Shown here piece by piece: positions 34,851 through 47,189 of a stretch of DNA of 64,000 bases. The stretch lies in assembly GCA_021521415.1 (NCBI GenBank), contig JAIQDT010014326.1, forward strand, positions 62,001 through 126,000. The letters run 5' to 3'. This stretch comes from Bidens hawaiensis (Eukaryota > Streptophyta > Magnoliopsida > Asterales > Asteraceae). The notes below the pieces were generated by a model. It saw only the letters and a program-made list of their open reading frames with translations, did no database searches and had not been told where the DNA came from. The position numbers were made by a program, and so were the translations under genes. The stretch's first letter is position 1, and every line of letters begins with the position of its first letter.

Positions 34851-35478
34851 AGAATTTTTTATTATTAAACGCACACACACTCTTTTTGAATTTTTTAAAT
34901 TTCTCCCCCTAAATTTGTGCAAAAATTTTGATAGAAAGGAAAACTTTTATGTACAAATTTAACCTCAAAAAGACGCAATTGTCGAAACGAAGTATTTAAT
35001 AAAAAATGAAGTGTGATAGTCAGCTAACTGATGTACTATCATTTCTCATGCACGTTCAAGTCATTTTCTCATTTTATGAGAAACAAAATACACTATACAT
35101 GAAAAACTATACGTGTTTTTTTGAATTTTTAAATTTAAAATATTAATATCTTTTTGATTGATCAATCTTTTATACCAAAGTGATGCGGTTACCTTTTATC
35201 TTCAAGACATCATTTTTCAGTTGTGAGTATCTCCCACTAGGAATAAGCTTGTTTTGAGATTCTGCATCCTTGCGAGTTGAATGTCTGGAACAAACCTTTT
35301 AATATGCAATGTATTCCTTGATTGTTCCTACACACTTAGAGAGCAGATTAAAAACGTTCTATCACCCTAAATTCCCGTCCAGGCCATAAATAATCCATTT
35401 TATGGTTTAAAGATTAAAAATAAATGGATATTTGCCCTGTCATGTGCCTGGAACAACCCATTTAATAAACAATGAATT

Positions 35479-35886
35479 TGTGGTTGTTCCGAATCTGGAT
35501 CACTACAATATGATATCAACTAAACGAGTATTGGTGCGGAATACCAACACTCGGTGATTCAAGAACACGAGCAAGAACAGTAAAAGTAACAAAAAATTGC
35601 TTCAAAACACACGTATATTATTGAATACGTCGTGTGCTTAAGCACTTACAATGATCGATCACAATACTAGGAATTAACAACCCTCTAGTTCTACTCACTC
35701 TCTGCTAATGTGAACAACCTCTACCCTATACATTATGTAAACTATATATAGGGAAACCAAACACCTAGGACCATATTAATCACAAGCCCACCGAGAACTC
35801 TTTAGAGTTCTCGGTTTACATAGCTAACCCGTAGCCCAGCCCAATAAACACATAACTAAGCTCAAACCACAAATATGGACCCAACA
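35479..35886 (-). repeat. 5' LTR of element C
   Basis: Ends GACCCAACA at 35886. Similarity with the left LTR begins at CGAATCTGGATCACT (35490); the preceding TGTGGTTGTTC replaces TGTAAGTTT, so its inner edge is uncertain. Confidence 0.7.
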
Positions 35887-37929
35887 GCATGGTCATGTGC
35901 AATTATAAAAACATGTTCCGGCATACCCCTCCGGCCATGTCAATTGGTTTTTTCAAACCAATAGTACTATACCCATGCCTTGGCTCGTAGTTAATCACTC
36001 ATGTGGGAGGCCTTTCAAGTGTTAGCACTTAGATAATTCACATCATAAAAAGTTTTCAAGTACATAAGTATATGTAAACATGCTTTCCACCCCAAAAATT
36101 CCGTAAAAAAGTTTAGAAAGCAGGGTTGTGAAACTCACCTTTTCATAGTACTGATCGGATATACGTGTAGTATGTATAATGCCTCGATTATAGCTCGTAT
36201 CCTATAATCGGTATAGTATGGTTAACATTTGTACAATCTTTAAACTAAATCTAGCTGTTTATCTAGTCTGGGTATAGCTCTTACACCCAGAACGTGTCAG
36301 TAATCTTGGATTGTGACGTTGTATGTTATGAAATGTTTAAAACCAGATTTGGCTCAATTTCACAGTTTTCCATGCATGGCCAAGTTGATCGTTTACGCGT
36401 TTCAGAATTAGGTAAGATCACATAAACTTATGTAAACATACTGTTTGATAAAATGATTTGATTTATAAATGAAGTTTAAAATTTTGGTATCTGGATTGAT
36501 CGCAGGGTTCGTTTCCTGATTCGTATGGGTTTGATTATACAAAACAAGTACAATCCACCCCAATCGTCCGAAAATCTCGGAAAGAGTTCATTTTTATCAA
36601 ATTCATCTAAAACTATGATATTTGACCACCTTTGATGTTTTGACATACCAGTCAGTTCGTTAAACACAAAACTGCCGGTTTCGTTAAAACATATATAATT
36701 TAAATCTTCAAATAATTATAACTATTTATGTAATTATATATAAATTATGAGAATTTTTGTAAAATAAATTAAAATCTGTAAAAGTTTAAAAAATTCATTT
36801 TATGTGTTATAACTAACCGATAAATAACCCGTTTATATCAAACGACATCAGAAAAATCCGACAGTTTTTGTATGTGGTCATAATACTATAAAATAACCCC
36901 CGTAAAAATTCCAGAACCTAATTCTTTGTCCAACATACCCTTTTGGTTTTTGGGCGTTTCAAGCTGTTTTCTCACGGTTCTAATGTTGTGACTAACTAAG
37001 AAGATTACCTACAGGCCATACACAACAATACTAAGCATAAATCATCCATGACCAAGCCTTGTTAATTAAGCTCGTTAAGTTGTACACGTTTTTAGGTTCA
37101 TTAAGTTCCTTTTAACATAAAGTTCGTTACTTTCCGTTTCGTTTGGACCCGATCTACCTTACGTTCAAGTTTCAAGGCCAAACGTTTATTAAAACATAAA
37201 CTTTAAATTCAAGAACATACCTTTAAGAGATAGTTTGGTCTTGGTTAGCTTGATTATAGATCTTGAATCTTGTATCTATGTATATATCGAAGATCTATCT
37301 ATATTTGGCTTGATTTTTGGTCTCGGATTCTTCCTTTCTCTCTTGCGGCCGTTTATAGTAATATATGTGTGTATTTGGAGTGTGTGTAGATATTAAGATA
37401 GAAAGAAATGAGAGTTAGGGTTTTGGAATAGTTTAAGGGGGTATTTATATCCCCTAGGGCCCATGGACCCTAAGCCCATCTTATCCATAATTCCATCTTG
37501 ATTAATCTAAGTCCATTTTCTTTCTTTATTTAATTTTAATTAAATATTAACACACGATAACTAACACGACTTTCTTTATTTAATATTATAATATTTAGGA
37601 TGTTACAGTAGGACAAATATTATTATTCGAAAATACTGAATATATGATTCATATTATTTTGATAATGTTGACATAATCAATACATTAGTTTTGAAAAGAA
37701 GAAAATCAAGAATTAACAATGGTAATTTAACATAATAAAATAAAAATAAAAATGATTAGTAACTTTCTATTAACATTTATTAGTTACTAAAATAAAATAA
37801 AAAACTAGATAATTTACTAATACACCCTTCTAATTAAATAACCTGAAAACAGAAAAGAAAATATATGATTGGTTAGAATTATTTCTCACATTTCTTGCAC
37901 TAAGATCATTCCTCTCTTGAACTTAATCC

Positions 37930-38442
37930 TATATATATCTATAATATATATAAACAAAAACCCAAAAATCATATGTGTCGCGATGTGGTTGCTCCCCCTT
38001 TTTTTGAAGTCACCGGATTTACTTGATTTTTAAAAGAGGGTTTTCATGCATTTGACCCGAATTCACGGGTATGGGTCTTACCAAACCCAGATATTCCTTA
38101 AATGAGTTATAACATTTCATTAAATTAAAAATTATTCTCACCAAATTATTGATGTGAAAATCCTATAAAATAGGATATACTAAAAATTATTATATGATTT
38201 TTTTTAAATACAATTTATAATTTTTAAACAATTTTATAGTAAAAAAATAAGTGGGTCTTACCAAACCTAGATAACTTTTAAACTGGGTTATAACATCTTA
38301 GTTATTTGTGAAACCTTTTTATCATCAAACTCTAAGTATGTTATAAATTTCATTAGAATAAATAAAGTTAAACCAAAAACGTATATAAATATTAAAAACG
38401 AGTAATGTAAAACAGCCCCTGTAACACGGGGGATAAAAACTA

Positions 38443-38443
<1 letters not shown>
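37930..38443 (+). mobile_element. Helitron-like arm, 3' end at 38443
   Basis: Ends CCCCTGTAACACGGGGG, then GATAAAAACTAG|T: a short hairpin about ten bases before CTAG, typical of a Helitron 3' end. The body (AATTCACGGGTATGGGTCTT, ACCAAACCCAGATA) is an inverted copy of 43948-44600. The 5' edge is estimated. No helicase or Rep gene, so non-autonomous. Confidence 0.6.

Positions 38444-38478
<35 letters not shown>
38444..38478. repeat. (TA)n microsatellite
   Basis: Uninterrupted TA run between the Helitron 3' end and the small MITE. A second TA-rich run lies at 38684-38710. Confidence 0.95.
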
Positions 38479-38480
<2 letters not shown>

Positions 38481-38683
38481 TGGGATTAAAATAAGAAGTG
38501 GAGTGTGTTTAAGAAGTGTAAGAAGTAATTTGGAGCGTTAGATATGTTGATCTAACTATGGATATGGAAATTGTGTTTATTGTGCGATGTGTTTATTATG
38601 CGGTGTGTTTTATTAGATCTAATGGTGAAAACACACTTTTTACACTTCTTAAGAAAAATCTACTTCTAATTATAACCTTGTTC
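38479..38683. mobile_element. Small MITE in TA-rich DNA
   Basis: 205 bases. Left end GGTGGGATTAAAATAAGAAG and TTTAAGAAGTGTAAGAAG; the right end is the imperfect inverted copy (TTACACTTCTTAAGAAAAA, TACTTCTAATTATAACC). Flanked by TA repeats. Ends resemble those of the 5.2 kb element next to it. Confidence 0.6.
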
Positions 38684-39149
38684 TATATATATATATTATA
38701 TATATATATAGGGGTGGGATCAAGAGAGAACTCATCTTAATGAGAGAACTAGAGAACTCCATCATAAACTTTGATTTTACTTAATTAATGGGTAAAAATA
38801 AAGGAGGGGAACAAAAGAAAGGAAAAACAGGGGTTTTGAAAGAAAAAGGTAAAACAAGTATGCATAATATCTTTACACATTCCCATTCACCATATCGTTT
38901 CCTCTCTCTCACTCGTCCACTGTTGCCCCCAACCTAGGGTTTCATCCGATTTGCCTGCAAAATTGTCTAATCCATCCCCGAGCCAATCAGTTATACCAAA
39001 GAAAACCATCAGGTAATCGTTCATCTCAGTTCTTCTCACCTATTTCATGTTAATATCATTCGTATTACACTGAATCAACACAAATAGTCTCTGATTCTCT
39101 GTTTTTGTGTTTTCTTTTTCTAAATCGAGTAATAGTATGTTGATACCAG

Positions 39150-42100
39150 CTCATATTTGTTTGACTGCATATATGTAGTACATGACTCATAGGTGTATTA
39201 CACATAAACAATGCAGAATACTCTGTTTTTTTGTTGATATCAATTCATATTTACAACATACTCTGTTTATGTGTGTTTTTTTGTAACAATAATACATTAA
39301 TATCATTTAATATTTGTTTGATTGCATATATGTGGTACGTGAATCAGATATGTTTGTCAAAACATAGTAATGTTACATTATATGAGTATATTCGTATACA
39401 ATGCATAGGGGTATTACATTATAATTTTATTATTTTGATGCAACCGAATCTATTTGTGTTTATTTCATGTATGTAGTGTACTTTTTTTAATTGAATAATA
39501 GTATATTGATAGCAGATTGTATCTTGAATGTCATGCTGAATATCGCACATGCGTAGTACACGAATCATATGTTTGATTAAATACATTTCCAATTTATATT
39601 TGTCGAGCATATAAATGTTTATGCTATTGATAATATTCGTTTACAACGCATATGCACATCGCATTATAAGATAGTTAGGTCGATACAACATGTGCACTTG
39701 TGTTTATTGTATAAATGTATCGTATACTTGACAAGAATGTTGTGATGTTCGCTTAGGTACACAACATGCAATATATATCATGTTTAGCATGTTTATTAGC
39801 ATTTACTTATGATGCATATAGGTAATAAAAAATAATATGAAATCTCGAAATATGCGTCGTTAAAAGCTCGCTTACACAAATAGTTCATGCATACACACTT
39901 ATTTATCGTAGCAAAACTATATTGTTAAAACTCGGGAAAAGGCAAAAGAAAAATCAACATCACACGACCTAGTGAATCCAATTAAAGTACCGATAATGGA
40001 TAATGACGTGCAGCCACAACACGTGTAAAAGAAGATAAACATTGTATTAAACAAAGAAATAGGTAATAAAAAGAGTTTTTAGATATCAACAAGTCCGGTA
40101 AGTTATACTGTTTATTTGTTTTTCTTTATTTAAAATTGCAGATGTTGAATTATACAATTTTTTTCAAAATCAGACAAAACAAGGTGATATAAACAAGAGG
40201 ATGAAAATGAAGTAGTTTGAAGCAGGGGAAGTATATCGGACGTGAATAGACAGATTCAGGTAAGCATGACAAAAATGAAAGTTTTTTTTAATAGGTGTGC
40301 CTACATATATAACATTACCTATATTTTGCAGCCAAAAAGACAACAAGGGCGTTAAAACGTGCATGTATATCAAAACGTGCACGTTGTACGATGATGTATC
40401 CGAGGGTGAAAACGAGAAAAAAAACGAAGGAAAATGTGAGGACAACATAGAGGATACAAGTGAAAGAGAGAAAAATGAAGAGGATACACCACCATAGACG
40501 GTACGACCCTTATAAAAACAATAGTCTTGATTTGGTATATGCATTATATGTATGTGTTGCGCATATGCATTAATGGTGTATTAAACACTTATGTGGATGT
40601 GGTGTATCATATATACGCATTACTGGTAGATTAAATGTTTACGCGGATTTTGTATATTACATATATGAGATGCAGAGGTATTATTTGCATTATTGATGAG
40701 ATACATATATGCAATATAGGATGCATTGCACATATGCAAAACTGGTGTATTACACGTTTATGCGGACCTGGTGTATTGCACATACGCTACAATGGTGTAT
40801 TACATGTCTAGGTGAGCATGGTGTAATACACATATTTACACGCATAAAACCACGCCATACAAAGTGGCAAGTCGAGCGTAATTTCAATGCGGTAGTGATG
40901 CATATATGCAAGTCGTTAGTGTTACATATGTGTATTATATTGACAATGCTTACATTAAACAAATTAGTAATACATAATGTCATGATACATGTTTGTTATA
41001 ATGATTGACTTTTTTTACATAGGTTGACATATTTAGCAATTACCTAATATCGGTTGGACACCCAAAGAAGATATGATGTTAGCAAGGTCAAGAAGAATGG
41101 AGTTCCCATGGGCAACAACAGATAATGTCACGTACTGTGTGATATTGACGATACGACATATGGAATACTATGAACGAGGTGACTGGGTTTGCTGTGATTT
41201 TAGGACAGACGATGTTATAAAGGCTAAACAGATCAAGATTCTTTAGATGAGTTACATAGCTCGTATATTGATTTTGGTTTATTGAGCAGTTAACTCTTAG
41301 AATATTCTATTGTGCGAGTATTTTGCTTTCAGATATCAACGGGTGATAGAAGATGAAGTAAACAGATAAAAATAGGTAAATCACAACAACATGGCTAGTT
41401 AACAGGGTATCTTTTAGTAGTATTATATTGTTGTATATGATTAAATTTTGAATCGGTTGTTAAAACATGAGACTGGACTTGAATATTAATCTTATGGTCT
41501 ATTTACTTGGTGGTGTTAATTGAAGTATGAAATTTTTAGTTCTCTCTTACAGTTATAACTCATATTCGTATGTGCATAAGTCTTGTAATACATATATGCA
41601 ATGCAAACATACATTACATATATGTGCTACAAACATATAATGTTGAGCGAGTTTTGTATATTATGAAGTCCACGTATATACTGTTTAAAATGAAAGTAAA
41701 ACAACCAATACACATATGTAGTACAAACATAGAATTCTAATATGTAATACAAGCATACATTGTATATGTGTAATACACACATATAATATAGAAAAATTTC
41801 ATATATTATGGAGAACATGTATACAATGTTCAAATTTCAAGTAAAGCAACTAATATACGTGCGTAAGTCAAACATGAAAGATTGAATGAGTGATGCGGTC
41901 TGATTAATACTAAGATTTATCTATGAGTCATGACCCATGTATCCGTTTATTTGTGCCTAAAGGGGTAGAAAACCAGTTTCATAACCATACATCTCATACT
42001 CATTGACAACATATTCCCAACTGTGCCCACTTCAGGTATATACTCTTCGGGTACATCAACATCCAATATATTTGTTTAGTTTGTTGTTAGATAAACGATG

Positions 42101-42480
42101 CTCAATGTGCCACCTGCAATTAGTAAAAAATGAAAATAAGTACCAATAAAATTATATGTATACAGTTAGATGGTAATGAGAAACCTTACAATAAAATACA
42201 TGTAACGGTACAAAGTAATAATGTCATGTGTGTATAAACGTTTGTGTTATAGTCATGAACACACTTGCTGATTCTATATACATTAACAACACGTAACAGT
42301 GCAATGCACATATTTAATACATGGAGCAAAATGTTAAAAGAAGCATCTTAGCAAGACACACTAATAACATCACGCATATGTATGAACATTGTTGCATTGA
42401 CTGTGAAGAAAACATGTGTTAATTTCATGTATAGTGCGTTATACTACATGTATGTAGTACATAACAATATACTACATATA
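39150..42480. repeat. Degenerate TGTATTACAC / ATATGCA word field
   Basis: Many loosely spaced words such as GGTGTATTACACGTTTATGC, GTAATACACATAT and CATATATGCAGTACA, densest at 39150-39800, 40560-40990 and 41570-41860. There is no fixed period. ORFs here are short and unlikely to be real. Confidence 0.45.
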
Positions 42481-42512
42481 CGCAGTAGATGAATAAGATG
42501 GTATCTTGTTAC

Positions 42513-43078
42513 TAGGGTTGTAAGCGAACCGGACGTCCGTGTCCGTTCGGCAAGAAGTTCGTTTGTGTTTGTCCTTTTAATAAATGAACTAGACATGGAC
42601 AAAAAATTTCGTTCGGTGAGCTTAATGGACGAACACAGACAAAGGCCATGTCCGTCCAATAGTGTCCGTGAACGTCCGGTAACATCCGTTCGATTACGTC
42701 CGGTAATGTCCGTCTGGTAACGTCCGTACAGATAGGTTTGTGTGTGTTTGTTCTTCGATAATGAAAATATTAGTGTTCGTTTTCTATTGGTGTCCATTAA
42801 TGTTCATATGTTTGTTTGTCCACTAAGGTTCATTAGTGTCCATTAATGTTCATGTGTTTGTTTGTCCATTATTGTCCGTTTGTCCATTAGTGTTCGTTAA
42901 CGTTCGTTTACAATATTAACAGACGGACACGGACAAACTCAATTTCTTAATGGACGGACATGGGCCTTAATTTTCGTTCGATATAGTGTTTGTGAACCAT
43001 CCGTTTTTCCGTCAAAAGCTTAACGGACGAACATGGACACGGTCTCGTCCGTGTCCGTCCGGTCTGTGTACACCCCTA
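42513..43078. mobile_element. hAT-type MITE
   Basis: Ends TAGGGTTGTAAGCGAACCGG and the inverted CCGGTCTGTGTACACCCCTA. Eight-base target duplication CTTGTTAC / CTTGTTAT, one mismatch. 566 bases, inside the 5.2 kb element. The interior is full of GTCCGTTCG / CGGACGG words, forming a long imperfect inverted repeat. Confidence 0.85.
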
Positions 43079-43947
43079 CTTGTTATCAACACTAGCAAAT
43101 TCCAAAATAATTACCAAAATTTAATTTTATATCAGCATATGGACTCGTTTGGGTACTCCAATCAAACAAGTTAGACCTTTTTACTCGAGTAGTAAAGGTT
43201 TCTGACCCATATTCGTTTGGAACTGCGATCAAACATAATAGGATTTGTTGATATACCAGAATAAGCAATACATAAACAGTTTACCATAAAACGACTGTAA
43301 TCAAGCTGCAACTGCAATCAGTTAATAAATTAGTGATAAAGGAAGATAACATTTGGATAAAAAAATTACCTTAAATTATCATGTCAAACAACTGAAATCA
43401 AGTTGCAATGATCTTCAATGGAATTTAGGATGTAGTGATGCTCAACGGTGAATCACTTTGCAATATTTGTCCATTAAACACCCTGCAATTTTGAATCTAA
43501 ACATAATAAAAAAAGCCCTAATTTAGAATACTCTACTATTCACAAAACTAAGAAACCTGAACACACTTTTGTAATTTTTTTACAAAATTGTAAGCAATTG
43601 CTCATATATTATGTTAACAATCGACACAATTTCACCAATTACATACATAATGTCAATTTTGAAAATCAAAGAAGTGTGTATCAGGCGAACCTCGTAATCG
43701 ACACTCATATGAAGATCGAGTGGATATAGCTATGGTTCATAAAATCCGGTGGAGACAATTATGGTTCAATCATCGCATTCAGAAGATTGAGTGGATTCAA
43801 TTAGGGTTACAGGGGAAGATGAACACAATGGAAGCGCGTCGTGTTTTGGAAAACCATTTTTACATATTTAACCCTGAAGTTAAGAGTTCTCTAGTTCTCT
43901 CTCTAAAAAGGAGTTCTCTCTTGATACTTCCCCTATATATATATATA

Positions 43948-44600
43948 CTAGCTTTTATCCCTTGTATCACAGGGTTGTTTTACATTATTAGTTTCTAATA
44001 TTTATATACTTTTTTGGATTTTAAATTTATTTATTGCAAGAAAGTTACGGGGTTGTATTACATTATTCGTTTATAATATTCATATATTTTTATAATTTAA
44101 TTTTATTTATTGTAATGGAAGTTAATAACATACTTATGATTTGATGATAAAAGATTTCACAAATAAATAAGATGTTATAACCTGGTTTAAAAGTTATATA
44201 GGTTTGGTGAGACCCAAGACCCGTTTATTTTTTTACCATAAAATTGTTTCTTAATTATAATAATATCATTAAAAAAAGAAAAGAAAATATTAATTTTTAA
44301 CATATCCCTATTTTATAGGATCTTCATATCAAATATTTGGTGAAATTAATCTTCATATCTGGGTTTGGTGAGACCCATACCTGTGTATTCAAAACAAATG
44401 CATAGGGAGCAAATGTTTTAATTTAGTGAGATGTTACAACCCGTTTAAGGGTTATCTGGGTTTGGTGAGACCCATACCCGTGAATTCGGGTTAAATGCAT
44501 GAGAAACCTTCTTCACAAATAAAACATTTTGATGACTTGAGAAAAAGTAGTGAGCAACTAGAGAGCTTTTAAAGGTTTCGTTTATATATATTAAAAATAT
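43948..44600 (-). mobile_element. Helitron-like arm, 3' end at 43948 (inverted)
   Basis: On the minus strand it ends AACCCTGTGATACAAGGG, then ATAAAAGCTAG|T. The body (GGGTTTGGTGAGACCCATAC, CCGTGAATTCGGGTTAAATG) is the inverted counterpart of 37930-38443. The 3' ends of the two arms face each other across the TA-rich cluster. Confidence 0.6.
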
Positions 44601-44684
44601 GTTGTTACAACTTCATAATCCGGTGATAAACATGTATTCATCGGCCCCGATCCAATAAATATTTTGCAAGACCTTAATTCTGAT

Positions 44685-45368
44685 TAGGGGTGTTCACGGT
44701 CCGGTTTTCGCGGTTTTAGGGTCAAACCGCGAACCAAACCGTTAGCAATGGTTTTTAGTTTTTGCAAAACATAACCAAGCCGTAGAACTTTTAAACCGAA
44801 CCGAACCTAACAGTTACTAACGGTGTGGTTCCGGTTTGGTTTCACAGTTTGGGCCTTTCTAGTTTTGTATACAAATTGTTCGACATAAGGTATGATATAT
44901 TTATAGTAAAGTTGTCAATAATTTGCAAATATCAAACATGTTTAAACACGATATGTTCACGGTCTAAGTTTAAACACAAGTTGTTCGAAACACACATCAA
45001 AATAAGTATGTGACCGAACTATAATATGCCAAAATACATCAAAAAGTTAACGGTTTGGCTTAGCACATTTTCTAATTCATTGCAAATATGCAGTTAATAT
45101 ATATTATATACATTATTAGTTATAATTTAACAATTATATTCATATATAATCTAAGATATTTTAAGAAACTAAACATAATTAAATTATACAGTACGGTCCG
45201 GTTTTATACGGTTGGTTTTCGGTATAAACTGTAAACCAAACCATTCGCTACGGTTTGAAGTTTTTGAAACCGACCGACCGAAACTTAAGAAAAAAACCAA
45301 CCATGAAACCTAACCGATGACCGGTTTGAGCGGTTTCATGGTTTCGAACCGAACCTTAATCACCCCTA
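44685..45368. mobile_element. hAT-type MITE, second copy type
   Basis: Starts TAGGGGTGTTCACGGTCCGG and ends CGAACCTTAATCACCCCTA. Eight-base duplication ATTCTGAT / ATTCTAAT, one mismatch. 684 bases; many AAACCGAACC / GGTTTCGGTTTG words form inverted repeats. No ORF of note. Confidence 0.85.
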
Positions 45369-45659
45369 ATTCTAATGATATCTTGCGCATTAAATGTTCA
45401 TGCTTGTATCCGTTGTGGTTAGCATGTCAGGATGCTCTATTCGTCTTACCATGACCCGATCCATTGGACTGTCCTCTATGGTAAGAGGATTCGAAGCCCC
45501 TCCCCGGTGCCACGTCAGCGTCACGTGGGCACTGGGGGCTTCAAAGCCCCACCCCAAAGATGCCCCTCTATGATGAGGGGGCTTCAAAGCCCTTTAATTT
45601 TTTTTATTTTTTTTAAATTTAGTAAATTAACAAACTTTAATAATAAAATACAAACTATA

Positions 45660-46125
45660 TTAAACTAAATAATAAAAATCAGACTTAATTAAACTAAAAA
45701 ACATACAAATAGAAAAAAAATATAGAACTACTATTCGGCGTCCTAGTCCTCGTTTGCGTATTTTGCCATTATCCAAAAACGCCCGCGTGGCCGGATCCAG
45801 ATGCGAGAGTTCCTTTGCGAGGAGCTTGAAGTCCTTCTCTCGTTGCCGCTCCGATTTAGCCTTCTTTCTTTCTTCATGCATGGCTTTGTATTCCGCATGC
45901 ATCGTTGGGAAACAGTTGTACGTTTGGAGGCATGGCGGGTAGATGATGGTTGGCATAGAAAGGGTTGGTAGGGTCATTGTTGTTTGCGAGCATACTAGCC
46001 CACCACCTTTGAGCCGGATCCCGCGGGTTTGGGTTGGTGTTCGCGTTTTGGTTAGGGTTTGAGCTCGAGCTCGTGTTCGGGTTTGGGTTTGAGCTCGAGC
46101 TTGTGAAATGTGAGAAGGGATCCAT
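45660..46125 (-). pseudogene. Remnant of a Harbinger-like transposon ORF
   Basis: Minus strand: MDPFSHFTSSSSNPNPNTSS, Asn/Pro-rich repeats, then DPAQRWWASMLANNNDPTNP and NVQLFPNDA. After a frameshift near 45900 follows AEYKAMHEERKKAKSERQRE and LLAKELSHLDPATRAFLDN. This looks like the N-terminal low-complexity part and the Lys/Glu-rich C-terminal helix of small proteins encoded by PIF/Harbinger-type plant transposons (MYB/NAM-associated type); the call is from memory of similar plant sequences. GC-rich flanks at 45466-45600 and 46260-46420 (CTATGG, GGGGCT words in opposite directions) may be the element ends, but I found no clear target duplication. Confidence 0.4.
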
Positions 46126-46425
46126 GGTATAGAGTTAAGAGATTTTTTTAGTGAAAGTTGATTGAAATTTGGTATTTGTTTAAGTAAAAAATGATAAAAT
46201 GGGTTAGTATTTATAAATAAAATAATTAATTTTTTTTTTAAAAGTAGCCGTTTATGAACTTTGGAGGGGGGACCCACCAAATTTTCAAAACCGCGCCGGC
46301 CGTTGGAAACACCCAACCTTCGGCACCCTTGGTTGGACCGCGCCCCACCGCGGTGTTCCGCGCCCATCGGCGCCCGCCAGGTCAGCCGTTGGAGCCCCAT
46401 AGTGGGTGGTCTTATATATGGGCCT

Positions 46426-47189
46426 TCTTTTTATTCATTGTTTTGTCTTCATTCTTCTCATCCATAATCCATCATCACATCAGTCACGTGTTCGGAGCCT
46501 AGTCTTGACGGGGGACCTGGGTTGAGGTACCTCATTAAACAATATACCAAAAACAATTTTGAATGTTTGGTTTTTAGTGGAAACTAGTGTTTTGACCTCC
46601 CGCATTATGAAACTATCAAGTCGCTTGGCGACCCCGTGGATATTGAGAAAGGAAAAAAAAACCGTAAATGTTTTTGTGAATGCCTGAAAATCGTATATAA
46701 GGGTAACTCGCTAGAACATGGTAACACAAAATAAAAGTTAGTGACTATTATTCTAATGACCAACACATATTTCCTATTCGACAATAGAAAGTAGTGCAAC
46801 TTGAATTGTATAATTGCATTGTTGAATGTGGGTAGGGAAAAATAACTTGTGAATGGAAAATGCAACAATATTTCAAAGCAATTACAACTCCAAAACCATA
46901 TACTATTTCCAAAATGTAGTGAGCATAAGTACCATTAAATTATACTCCATACGCAACCCACATTACTACCAATTAGTGCAATGGTTTAAATCTCATTTGA
47001 CTAAAGAAATACACACAAACATGCTTGTTTACGTTATATACACATTTCTGATGAAGTAGACAATCAAACTCAAGAAGAACTATGAAATCTTAAGTACACA
47101 CCTTCTCACAAAGTTGAAATAGAGTAAGGAATGAAGGACATAGCGTATGTCAAAAGCTGCCGACCCGACAAATAAGTGTAGCATCGCAT
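46426..47189. other. Intergenic, nothing firm
   Basis: AT-rich. A possible Helitron 3' end on the minus strand lies near 46585-46610 (GGGAGGTCAAAACACTAG), but I could not define its hairpin well. Short ORFs on both strands look like chance. Confidence 0.35.

Larger units (their letters stand above)
32473..35886 (-). mobile_element. Small SIRE-related copia derivative C without coding genes
   Basis: Flanked by the duplication GCATG (32468-32472, 35887-35891). It has two LTRs of about 405 bases, and a purine-type tract AAGGCGAAGAT on the minus strand before the 3' LTR (left). The interior of 2.6 kb has no gag, pol or env-like ORF; about half of it is the conserved pol-env spacer (33560-34510) plus two tandem hairpin units (34570-34850). 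I found no normal tRNA-Met primer site beside the right LTR. It would depend on proteins from other elements. Confidence 0.75.
32208..36138 (-). other. Candidate leader intron in LTR G (interrupted by C)
   Basis: Minus strand: donor-like GAAAAG|GTGAGTTTCAC at 36138; AACTCACCAACTAG, branch-like GTTGACC and acceptor-like CATGCTTTTTAG ending at 32208. Length about 512 once C and one target copy are removed. Confidence 0.45.
31705..37607 (-). mobile_element. Gypsy element G: 5' LTR plus truncated leader
   Basis: Minus strand: LTR starts TGTAACATCCTAAATATTAT at 37607 and ends CGGGGTGTGACA at 31940. A primer site TTGGTATCAGAGT follows (31935-31923), then about 220 bases of leader up to the junction with B at 31704. 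Element C is inserted in the LTR; without C the LTR is about 2.2 kb. Its start and end match the LTR type of A, H and F. No gag or pol remains. The right flank begins GTAGG, but no second copy is known. Confidence 0.8.
38711..43933. mobile_element. 5.2 kb element with ~50-base terminal inverted repeats
   Basis: Left end GGGGTGGGATCAAGAGAGAA then AATGAGAGAACTAGAGAACTC. The right end, as reverse complement, reads GGGGAAGTATCAAGAGAGAA then AGAGAGAACTAGAGAACTC. It sits between TA runs. The inside has no transposase I can recognise, only short ORFs, degenerate TGTATTACA-type words and a hAT MITE (42513-43078). The first 300 bases include a UTR-like stretch (CCAACCTAGGGTTTCATCCG) that may be captured gene sequence. 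Superfamily not assigned. Confidence 0.6.

Noticed and set aside
45432..45668. Short ORFs in the GC-richer stretch
   Set aside because: No family resemblance; explained by local base composition and inverted words.
45466..46424. Clear terminal inverted repeats for the Harbinger-like remnant
   Set aside because: Only short, interrupted similarity (CTATGG, GGGGCT) and no convincing three-base duplication; kept as an ORF remnant only.
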